A stretch of DNA of 64,000 bases from Apostichopus japonicus (Eukaryota > Echinodermata > Holothuroidea > Aspidochirotida > Stichopodidae): the NCBI RefSeq assembly GCF_037975245.1, contig NC_092567.1, positions 23,462,376-23,526,375 on the forward strand. The letters are read 5' to 3'. The notes beneath the pieces are model-generated. The model ran no database searches. It saw only the letters and a list, made by a program, of their open reading frames with translations, and was not told the DNA's origin. The position numbers and the translations under genes are program-made. The number at the start of each line of letters is the position of its first letter. Position 1 is the stretch's first letter. This document shows positions 54,401-64,000 of the stretch, piece by piece.

Positions 54401-56792
54401 GTATAAATAATGTTTTGATATCATTCCACTAGTTGAGTGGGAATGAGGGGTGGGGATGATTGGAAAGCCCTAATCAGAATATATATGCTGTTGCATGTGC
54501 TGTATTCATACAATTTGATATATTATAGAGAAAATAGGGATGTACACTGTTATGGCTTTCTCCTATTGTTTGAGAAAGATTTTTTTTACCATTTCCAACA
54601 GCATAGATTAAGGTGATGTATATTAAATGTAATGTCAAAGGGGTTTTTTTTTTCAACTATAAGGGTCCCAATGTGTGTGAGAATTAATGAACAGTCTAAT
54701 ATTAATTTTTGACCATCTTATTTTCACCGTTTCAAAGTTTTGATGTCATTCCAAATTGATGAACTGCTTAATCTCAAATGCATCAGTGTAGAAAATGATC
54801 TTGTCCAACTTTTACAGGCTCCACCCATATGTGGAACCATAATGTTGGGCAAAAGGGTGGGGGGGGGGTTGCTGGAGGGGGAAACTGGGAAAGCAGCTAT
54901 ATGTAGGTTAGAGCTATCATTAGGATCAAATATTTGAAAGCATAGGATTTTATGTGTATTCATCCTTGTTGAATGGGATGGAGGGTCGGGGACGGGTGGG
55001 GGGTGTCCAATTGACTTGGCTGCCCTATTGGTCGTCTATTTGCTTTTCTACCTGCTACGTAAAGTTTGATATGTCCTGAAAATTACAGTTTGTACACTAT
55101 CACTCTATCTAGATCATTGCATGTGGCAAGTGGTGTGGGTTACTATGGAATCGGGTACCGTATACAGGGTCAGACCTCCATAACGCCCTAATAATGTGAT
55201 ATTATGTATAAATAATGTTTTGATGTCATTTGACTAGTTGAGTGGGAATGAGGGGTGGGGATGATTGGAAAGCCCTAATCAGAATATATATGCTGTTGCA
55301 TAGTGCTGTATTCATACAATTTGATATATCATAGAGAAAATAGGGATGTACACTGTTATGGCTTTCTCCTATTGTTTGAGAAAGATTTTTTTACCATTTC
55401 CAACAGCATAGATTAAGGTGATGTATATTAAATGTAAAGTAGAAGGTTTTTTTCCAACTATTAGGGTCCCCATAATGTGTGTGAGAATTTAATGAACAGT
55501 CTAATATTAATTTTTGACCATCTTATTTTCACCGTTTCAAAGTTTTGATGTCATTCCAAATTGATGAACTGCTTAATCTCAAATACATCAGTGTAGAAAA
55601 TGATCTTGTCCAACTTTTACAGGCTCCACCCATATGTGGAACCATAATGTTGGGCAAAAGGGGGGGGGGGATTGCTGAAGGGGGAAACTGGGAAAGCAGC
55701 TATATGTAGGTTAGAGCTATCATTAGGATCAAATATTTGAAAGCATAGGATTTTATGTGTATTCATCCTTGTTGAATGGGATGGAGGGTAGGGGAGGGGT
55801 GGGGGGTGTCCAATTGACTTGGCTGCCCTATTGGTCGTCTATTTGCTTTTCTACCTGCTACGTAAAGTTTGATATGTCCTGAAAATTACAGTTTGTACAC
55901 TAACACTCTATCTAGATCATTGCATGTGGCAAGTGGTGTGGGTTACTATGGAATCAGGTACCGTATACAGGGTCAGACCCTCATAACGCCCTAATAATGT
56001 GATATTATGTATAAATAATGTTTTGATGTCATTCCACTAGTTGAGTGGGAATGAGGGGTGGGGATGATTGGAAAGCCCTAATCAGAATATATATGCTGTT
56101 GCATGTGCTGTATTCATACAATTTGATATATTGTAGAGAAAATAGGGATGTACACTGTTATGGCTTTCTCCTATTGTTTGAGAAAGATTTTTTTTACCAT
56201 TTCCAACAGCATAGATTAAGGTGATGTATATTAAATGTAAGGTAGAATGTTTTTTTTTCTCCAACTATTAGGGTCCCCATAATGTGTGTGAGAATTTAAT
56301 GAACAGTCTAATATTAGTTTTTGACCATCTTATTTTCACCGTTTCAAAGTTTTGATGTCATTCCAAATTGATGAACTGCTTAATCTCAAATGCATCAGTG
56401 TAGAAAATGATCTTGTCCAACTTTTACAGGCTCCACCCATATGTGGAACCATAATGTTGGGCAAAAGGGGGGGGGGGGGATTGCTGAAGGGGGAAACTGG
56501 GAAAGCAGCTATATGTAGGTTAGAGCTATCATTAGGATCAAATATTTGAAAGCATAGGATTTTATGTGTATTCATCCTTGTTGAATGGGATGGAGGGTAG
56601 GGGAGGGGTGGGGGGTGTCCAATTGACTTGGCTGCCCTATTGGTCGTCTATTTGCTTTTCTACCTGCTACGTAAAGTTTGATATGTCCTGAAAATTACAG
56701 TTTGTACACTATCACTCTATCTAGATCATTGCATGTGGCAAGTGGTGTGGGTTACTATGGAATCAGGTACCGTATACAGGGTCAGACCCTCA

Positions 56793-56798
56793 TAATTA
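56793..56798. other. TAATTA 4-bp insertion in M71
   Basis: Sisters read CTCATAACGCC; M71 reads CTCATAATTAACGCC, again TA, AT, TA replacing TA. The insertion has the same content as in M48 but lies at a different place in the monomer, so it is an independent event. No other copy in the window has it. Confidence 0.45.
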
Positions 56799-57232
56799 AC
56801 GCCCTAATAATGTGATATTATGTATAAATAATGTTTTGATGTCATTCCACTAGTTGAGTGGGAATGAGGGGTGGGGATGATTGGTAAACCCTAATCAGAA
56901 TATATATGCTGTTGCATGTGCTACATTCATACAATTTGATATATTATAGAGAAGATAGGGATGTACACTGTTATGGCTTTCTCCTATTGTTTGAGAAAGA
57001 TTTTTTTTACCATTTCCAACAGCATAGATTAAGGTGATGTATATTAAATGTAATGTCAAAGGGGTTTTTTTTTCAACTATAAGGGTCCCAATGTGTGTGA
57101 GAATTAATGAACAGTCTAATATTAATTTTTGACCATCTTATTTTCACCGTTTCAAAGTTTTGATGTCATTCCAAATTGATGAACTGCTTAATCTCAAATG
57201 CATCAGTGTAGAAAATGATCTTGTCCAACTTT

Positions 57233-60200
57233 TACAGGCTCCACCCATATGTGGAACCATAATGTTGGGCAAAAGGGGGGGGGGGGGTTGCTGGAGGGGG
57301 AAACTGGGAAAGCAGCTATATGTAGGTTAGAGCTATCATTAGGATCAAATATTTGAAAGCATAGGATTTTATGTGTATTCATCCTTGTTGAATGGGATGG
57401 AGGGTCGGGGAGGGGTGGGGGGTGTCCAATTGACTTGGCTGCCCTATTGGTCGTCTATTTGCTTTTCTACCTGCTACGTAAAGTTTGATATGTCCTGAAA
57501 ATTACAGTTTGTACACTGTCACTCTATCTACATCATTGCATGTGGCAAGTGGTGTGGGTTACTATGGAATCAGGTACCGTATACAGGGTCACACCTCCAT
57601 AACGCCCTAATAATGTGATATTATGTATAAATAATGTTTTGATGTCATTTCACTAGTTGAGTGGGAATGAGGGGTGGGGATGATTGGAAAGCCCTAATCA
57701 GAATATATATGCTGTTGCATAGTGCTGTATTCATACAATTTGATATATCATAGAGAAAATAGGGATGTACACTGTTATGGCTTTCTCCTATTGTTTGAGA
57801 AAGATTTTTTTTACCATTTCCAACAGCATAGATTAAGGTGATGTATATTAAATGTAAAGTAGAAGGTTTTTTTCCAACTATTAGGGTCCCCATAATGTGT
57901 GTGAGAATTTAATGAACAGTCTAATATTAACTTTTGACCATCTTATTTTCACCGTTTCAAAGTTTTGATGTCATTCCAAATTGATGAACTGCTTAATCTC
58001 AAATACATCAGTGTAGAAAATGATCTTGTCCAACTTTTACAGGCTCCACCCATATGTGGAACCATAATGTTGGGCAAAAGGGGGGGGGGGGGGATTGCTG
58101 AAGGGGGAAACTGGGAAAGCAGCTATATGTAGGTTAGAGCTATCATTAGGATCAAATATTTGAAAGCATAGGATTTTATGTGTATTCATCCTTGTTGAAT
58201 GGGATGGAGGGTAGGGGAGGGGTGGGGGGTGTCCAATTGACTTGGCTGCCCTATTGGTCGTCTATTTGCTTTTCTACCTGCTACGTAAAGTTTGATATGT
58301 CCTGAAAATTACAGTTTGTACACTATCACTCTATCTAGATCATTGCATGGGGCAAGTGGTGTGGGTTACTATGGAATCAGGTACCGTATACAGGGTCAGA
58401 CCCTCATAACGCCCTAATAATGTGATATTATGTATAAATAATGTTTTGATGTCATTCCACTAGTTGAGTGGGAATGAGGGGTGGGGATGATTGGAAAGCC
58501 CTAATCAGAATATATATGCTGTTGCATAGTGCTGTATTCATACAATTTGATATATTGTAGAGAAAATAGGGATGTACACTGTTATGGCTTTCTCCTATTG
58601 TTTGGGAAAGATTTTTTTTACCATTTCCAACAGCATAGATTAAGGTGATGTATATTAAATGTAAGGTAGAATGTTTTTTTTTCTCCAACTATTAGGGTCC
58701 CCATAATGTGTGTGAGAATTTAATGAACAGTCTAATATTAGTTTTTGACCATCTTATTTTCACCGTTTCAAAGTTTTGATGTCATTCCAAATTGATGAAC
58801 TGCTTAATCTCAAATGCATCAGTGTAGAAAATGATCTTGTCCAACTTTTACAGGCTCCACCCATATGTGGAACCATAATGTTGGGCAAAAGGGAGGGGAG
58901 GGGGTTGCTGGAGGGGGAAACTGGGAAAGCAGCTATATGTAGGTTAGAGCTATCATTAGGATCAAATATTTGAAAGCATAGGATTTTATGTGTATTCATC
59001 CTTGTTGAATGGGATGGAGGGTAGGGGAGGGGTGGGGAGTGTCCAATTGACTTGGCTGCACTATTGGTCGTCTATTTGCTTTTCTACCTGCTACGTAAAG
59101 TTTGATATGTCCTGAAAATTACAGTTTGTACACTATCACTCTATCTAGATCATTGCATGTGGCAAGTGGTGTGGGTTACTATGGAATCAGGTACCGTATA
59201 CAGGGTCAGACCCTCATAACGCCCTAATAATGTGATATTATGTATAAATAATGTTTTGATATCATTCCACTAGTTGAGTGGGAATGAGGGGTGGGGATGA
59301 TTGGTAAACCCTAATCAGAATATATATGCTGTTGCATGTGCTGTATTCATACAATTTGATATATTATAGAGAAAATAGGGATGTACACTGTTATGGCTTT
59401 CTCCTATTGTTTGAGAAAGATTTTTTTTACCATTTCCAACAGCATAGATTAAGGTGATGTATATTAAATGTAGTGTCAAAGGGGTTTTTTTTTTCCAACT
59501 ATAAGGGTCCCAATGTGTGTGAGAATTAATGAACAGTCTAATATTAATTTTTGACCATCTTATTTTCACCGTTTCAAAGTTTTGATGTCATTCCAAATTG
59601 ATGAACTGCTTAATCTCAAATGCATCAGTGCAGAAAATGATCTTGTCCAACTTTTACAGGCTCCACCCATATGTGGAACCATAATGTTGGGCAAAAGGGT
59701 GGGGGGGGGGGGTTGCTGGAGGGGGAAACTGGGAAAGCAGCTATATGTAGGTTAGAGCTATCATTAGGATCAAATATTTGAAAGCATAGGATTTTATGTG
59801 TATTCATCCTTGTTGAATGGGATGGAGGGTCGGGGAGGGGTGGGGGTGTCCAATTGACTTGGCTGCCCTATTGGTCGTCTATTTGCTTTTCTACCTGCTA
59901 CGTAAAGTTTGATATGTCCTGAAAATTACAGTTTGTACACTATCACTCTATCTAGATCATTGCATGTGGCAAGTGGTGTGGGTTACTATGGAATCAGGTA
60001 CCGTATACAGGGTCAGACCCTCATAACGCCCTAATAATGTGATATTATGTATAAATAATGTTTTGATATCATTCCACTAGTTGAGTGGGAATGAGGGGTG
60101 GGGATGATTGGTAAACCCTAATCAGAATATATATGCTGTTGCATGTGCTGTATTCATACAATTTGATATATTATAGAGAAAATAGGGATGTACACTGTTA

Positions 60201-63200
60201 TGGCTTTCTCCTATTGTTTGAGAAAGATTTTTTTTACCATTTCCAACAGCATAGATTAAGGTGATGTATATTAAATGTAGTGTCAAAGGGGTTTTTTTTT
60301 TCCAACTATAAGGGTCCCAATGTGTGTGAGAATTAATGAACAGTCTAATATTAATTTTTGACCATCTTATTTTCACCGTTTCAAAGTTTTGATGTCATTC
60401 CAAATTGATGAACTGCTTAATCTCAAATGCATCAGTGCAGAAAATGATCTTGTCCAACTTTTACAGGCTCCACCCATATGTGGAACCATAATGTTGGGCA
60501 AAAGGGTGGGGGGGGGGGTTGCTGGAGGGGGAAACTGGGAAAGCAGCTATATGTAGGTTAGAGCTATCATTAGGATCAAATATTTGAAAGCATAGGATTT
60601 TATGTGTATTCATCCTTGTTGAATGGGATGGAGGGTCGGGGAGGGGTGGGGGTGTCCAATTGACTTGGCTGCCCTATTGGTCGTCTATTTGCTTTTCTAC
60701 CTGCTACGTAAAGTTTGATATGTCCTGAAAATTACAGTTTGTACACTATCACTCTATCTAGATCATTGCATGTGGCAAGTGGTGTGGGTTACTATGGAAT
60801 CAGGTACCGTATACAGGGTCAGACCTCCATAACGCCCTAATAATGTGATATTATGTATAAATAATGTTTTGATGTCATTTCACTAGTTGAGTGGGAATGA
60901 GGGATGGGGATGATTGGAAAGCCCTAATCAGAATATATATGCTGTTGCATAGTGCTGTATTCATACAATTTGATATATCATAGAGAAAATAGGGATGTAC
61001 ACTGTTATGGCTTTCTCCTATTGTTTGAGAAAGATTTTTTTACCATTTCCAACAGCATAGATTAAGGTGATGTATATTAAATGTAAGGTAGAATGTTTTT
61101 TTTTCTCCAACTATTAGGGTCCCCATAATGTGTGTGAGAATTTAATGAACAGTCTAATATTAGTTTTTGACCATCTTATTTTCACCGTTTCAAAGTTTTG
61201 ATGTCATTCCAAATTGATGAACTGCTTAATCTCAAATGCATCAGTGTAGAAAATGATCTTGTCCAACTTTTACAGGCTCCACCCATATGTGGAACCATAA
61301 TGTTGGGCAAAAGGGAGGGGGGGGGGGTTGCTGGAGAGGGAAACTGGGAAAGCAGCTATATGTAGGTTAGAGCTATCATTAGGATCAAATATTTGAAAGC
61401 ATAGGATTTTATGTGTATTCATCCTTGTTGAATGGGATGGAGGGTAGGGGAGGGGTGAGGGGTGTCCAATTGACTTGGCTGCCCTATTGGTCGTCTATTT
61501 GCTTTTCTACCTGCTACGTAAAGTTTGATATGTCCTAAAAATTACAGTTTGTACACTATCACTCTATCTAGATCATTGCATGTGGCAAGTGGTGTGGGTT
61601 ACTATGGAATCAGGTACCGTATACAGGGTCAGACCCTCATAACGCCCTAATAATGTGATATTATGTATAAATAATGTTTTGATATCATTCCACTAGTTGA
61701 GTGGGAATGAGGGGTGGGGATGATTGGAAAGCCCTAATCAGAATATATGCTGTTGCATGTGCTACATTCATACAATTTGATATATCATAGAGAAAATAGG
61801 GATGTACACTGTTATGGCTTTCTCCTATTGTTTGAGAAAGATTTTTTTTACCATTTCCAACAGCATAGATTAAGGTGATGTATATTAAATGTAATGTCAA
61901 AGGGGTTTTTTTTTCAACTATAAGGGTCCCAATGTGTGTGAGAATTAATGAACAATCTAATATTAATTTTTGACCATCTTATTTTCACCGTTTCAAAGTT
62001 TTGATGTCATTCCAAATTGATGAACTGCTTAATCTCAAATGCATCAGTGTAGAAAATGATCTTGTCCAACTTTTACAGGCTCCACCCATATGTGGAACCA
62101 TAATGTTGGGCAAAAGGGGGGGGGGGGTTGCTGGAGGGGGAAACTGGGAAAGCAGCCATATGTAGGTTAGAGCTATCATTAGGATCAAATATTTGAAAGC
62201 ATAGGATTTTATGTGTATTCATCCTTGTTGAATGGGATGGAGGGTCGGGGAGGGGTGGGGGGTGTCCAATTGACTTGGCTGCCCTATTGGTCGTCTATTT
62301 GCTTTTCTACCTGCTACGTAAAGTTTGATATGTCCTGAAAATTACAGTTTGTACACTATCACTCTATCTAGATCATTGCATGTGGCAAGTGGTGTGGGTT
62401 ACTATGGAATCAGGTACCGTATACAGGGTCAGACCTCCATAACGCCCTAATAATGTGATATTATGTATAAATAATGTTTTGATGTCATTTCACTAGTTGA
62501 GTGGGAATGAGGGGTGGGGATGATTGGAAAGCCCTAATCAGAATATATATGCTGTTTCATAGTGCTGTATTCATACAATTTGATATATCATAGAGAAAAT
62601 AGGGATGTACACTGTTATGGCTTTCTCCTATTGTTTGAGAAAGATTTTTTTACCATTTCCAACAGCATAGATTAAGGTGATGTATATTAAATGTAAAGTA
62701 GAAGGTTTTTTTCCAACTATTAGGGTCCCCATAATGTGTGTGAGAATTTAATGAACAGTCTAATATTAATTTTTGACCATCTTATTTTCACCGTTTCAAA
62801 GTTTTGATGTCATTCCAAATTGATGAACTGCTTAATCTCAAATACATCAGTGTAGAAAATGATCTTGTCCAACTTTTACAGGCTCCACCCATATGTGGAA
62901 CCATAATGTTGGGCAAAAGGGGGGGGGGGATTGCTGAAGGGGGAAACTGGGAAAGCAGCTATATGTAGGTTAGAGCTATCATTAGGATCAAATATTTGAA
63001 AGCATAGGATTTTATGTGTATTCATCCTTGTTGAATGGGATGGAGGGTAGGGGAGGGGTGGGGGGTGTCCAATTGACTTGGCTGCCCTATTGGTCGTCTA
63101 TTTGCTTTTCTACCTGCTACGTAAAGTTTGATATGTCCTGAAAATTACAGTTTGTACACTATCACTCTATCTAGATCATTGCATGGGGCAAGTGGTGTGG

Positions 63201-63681
63201 GTTACTATGGAATCAGGTACCGTATACAGGGTCAGACCCTCATAACGCCCTAATAATGTGATATTATGTATAAATAATGTTTTGATGTCATTCCACTAGT
63301 TGAGTGGGAATGAGGGGTGGGGATGATTGGAAAGCCCTAATCAGAATATATATGCTGTTGCATGTGCTGTATTCATACAATTTGATATATTGTAGAGAAA
63401 ATAGGGATGTACACTGTTATGGCTTTCTCCTATTGTTTGAGAAAGATTTTTTTACCATTTCCAACAGCAAAGATTAAGGTGATGTATATTAAATGTAAGG
63501 TAGAATGTTTTTTTTCTCCAACTATTAGGGTCCCCATAATGTGTGTGAGAATTTAATGAACAGTCTAATATTAGCTTTTGACCATCTTATTTTCACCGTT
63601 TCAAAGTTTTGATGTCATTCCAAATTGATGAACTGCTTAATCTCAAATGCATCAGTGTAGAAAATGATCTTGTCCAACTTT
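57233..63681. repeat. 6-monomer-offset copies in B2 (M72-M73 and M78-M79)
   Basis: M72-M73 (57233-58848) and M78-M79 (62074-63681) share the same ordered sub-types at an offset of about 4,840 bp: CATAGTGCTG with AAGTAGAAGG, then ATTGCTGAAGG, GCATGGGGCAAG and AGGTAGAATG. M69-M70 (54813-56424) shows a closely related pair three monomers earlier. The stretch between the copies is built from other sub-types. Confidence 0.65.
59200..60830. repeat. Single-monomer tandem duplication (M74-M75-M76)
   Basis: About 59200-60010 and 60010-60820 are nearly identical at an offset of 806-807 bp. Both carry TGTAGTGTCAAAGGGG (around 59470 and 60277), CAGTGCAGAAAATG (around 59625 and 60433) and GGGTGGGGG runs, which are rare elsewhere in the window. 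Confidence 0.82.
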
Positions 63682-64000
63682 TACAGGCTCCACCCATATG
63701 TGGAACCATAATGTTGGGCAAAAGGGTTGGGGGGGGGGGGTTGCTGGAGGGGGAAACTGGGAAAGCAGCTATATGTAGGTTAGAGCTATCATTAGGATCA
63801 AATATTTGAAAGCATAGGATTTTATGTGTATTCATCCTTGTTGAATGGGATGGAGGGTCGGGGAGGGGTGGGGGGTGTCCAATTGACTTGGCTGCCCTAT
63901 TGGTCGTCTATTTGCTTTTCTACCTGCTACGTAAAGTTTGATATGTCCTGAAAATTACAGTTTGTACACTATCACTCTATCTAGATCATTGCATGTGGCA
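63682..64000 (+). repeat. Partial terminal monomer (M80)
   Basis: The first 319 bp of a family-B unit, cut by the window edge rather than by a biological boundary. Its G-run is interrupted near the start (GGGTTGGG). Its second G-rich segment at 63847-63875 has five G-tracts with loops of 5, 2, 1 and 1 bases. Confidence 0.95.

Larger units (their letters stand above)
1..64000. repeat. Tandem satellite array, ~806-bp monomer, 79 full copies plus one partial
   Basis: The whole window is one head-to-tail array with no inversion and no foreign insert. Monomers are phased here on the recurring TACAGGCTCC (AACAGGCTCC in two copies). Monomer starts M1-M80: 1, 811, 1617, 2416, 3228, 4030, 4829, 5640, 6442, 7242, 8051, 8855, 9656, 10463, 11268, 12074, 12886, 13696, 14493, 15304, 16109, 16921, 17725, 18525, 19335, 20139, 20951, 21754, 22560, 23369, 24175, 24986, 25789, 26595, 27403, 28212, 29020, 29835, 30635, 31438, 32250, 33050, 33853, 34666, 35467, 36281, 37086, 37886, 38700, 39500, 40306, 41115, 41920, 42726, 43533, 44338, 45140, 45951, 46757, 47563, 48367, 49172, 49979, 50786, 51590, 52396, 53201, 54007, 54813, 55618, 56425, 57233, 58038, 58849, 59655, 60462, 61271, 62074, 62877, 63682. 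Length variation comes mostly from G- and T-runs. The array runs off both ends of the window, so its true size is unknown. Confidence 0.99.
42726..64000. repeat. Block B2: family-B monomers M54-M80
   Basis: Family-B markers hold throughout. After M54 the order of sub-types no longer follows block B1, so B2 has its own expansion history. Sub-type markers include GCATAGTGCTG (about 48049, 50465, 55301, 57718, 58525, 60949, 62560), GCATGGGGCAAG (M59, M61, M62, M66, M67, M73, M79) and TTGATATCATT. Some copies still match B1: M57 shares GAAAGTTAC and ATACAAGGTC with M21, M26 and M31. Confidence 0.87.

Noticed and set aside
415-63835. Recurring open frames of 60-84 codons on both strands, including an antisense frame of about 71 codons in many monomers
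   Set aside because: They repeat at the monomer period, change length or break with every G- or T-run change, overlap each other on opposite strands, and their translations are low-complexity (runs of Pro or Gly from G-runs). No start context, domain or conservation beyond the DNA repeat supports coding.
1-64000. CRISPR array or other prokaryotic repeat system
   Set aside because: The repeat unit is ~806 bp with no short repeat/unique spacer alternation and no neighbouring genes.
1-64000. Tandem RNA gene array (5S rRNA, tRNA, spliced leader or snRNA)
   Set aside because: No recognisable 5S, tRNA or snRNA sequence and no proper A-box/B-box pair. TGGCAAGTGG and GGTTCTAGG only partly resemble the boxes and vary between families.
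1-64000. Intact transposon or LTR element within the array
   Set aside because: Monomer phase is continuous from end to end, and the largest insertions relative to sisters are a few bases outside homopolymers.

Overview
The window is one uninterrupted satellite DNA array. A unit of about 806 bp repeats head-to-tail, always in the same orientation: 79 complete monomers (797 to 815 bp, mean 63,681/79 = 806 bp) plus a 319-bp partial copy at the right end. I found no protein-coding gene, rRNA, tRNA, recognisable transposon body or CRISPR array, and no non-satellite spacer. All open frames are short (84 codons or fewer), recur at the monomer period and are interrupted in sister monomers. This organisation indicates eukaryotic heterochromatin, such as a centromeric, pericentromeric, subtelomeric or sex-chromosome satellite. 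I cannot name the species. A hand count of the first monomer gives 39.0% GC, G well above C on the + strand (190 vs 126), and 6 CpG against about 30 expected (ratio about 0.20), as expected for a genome with germline CpG methylation.

Layout. Two monomer families alternate in four blocks: A1 (1-12.07 kb), B1 (12.07-28.45 kb), A2 (28.45-42.73 kb) and B2 (42.73-64 kb). Families A and B differ at roughly 25-35 positions by eye. Monomers at the block edges are hybrids. Part of A, including its A-to-B edge, is present twice: about 4.8-12.65 kb and about 35.5-43.3 kb correspond monomer for monomer at an offset of 30.64-30.65 kb (38 monomers). Block A carries a 3-monomer higher-order period (about 2.41 kb). 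Block B1 carries a 5-monomer higher-order period (about 4.03 kb), including a tandem duplication at 19.8-23.8 / 23.8-27.8 kb. Block B2 shows 1-, 3- and 6-monomer duplications.

Monomer anatomy. Each unit holds a hypervariable G-run, a second G-rich segment that fits the G-quadruplex pattern, a TATAAATA element followed closely by a 9-bp hairpin with one bulged base, two T-runs, and a 17-bp motif occurring twice 329 bp apart. No function for these is demonstrated by the sequence alone.

Most interesting signal. Five isolated micro-insertions sit at TA dinucleotides, and four have the exact form TA-x-TA (x = CAG, CATG, AT, AT). The CAG and CATG forms match excision footprints known for Tc1/mariner-family transposons. 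The same site in sister monomers is intact, giving empty-site controls inside the window. This suggests that DNA transposons entered and left this array, although no element remains here.
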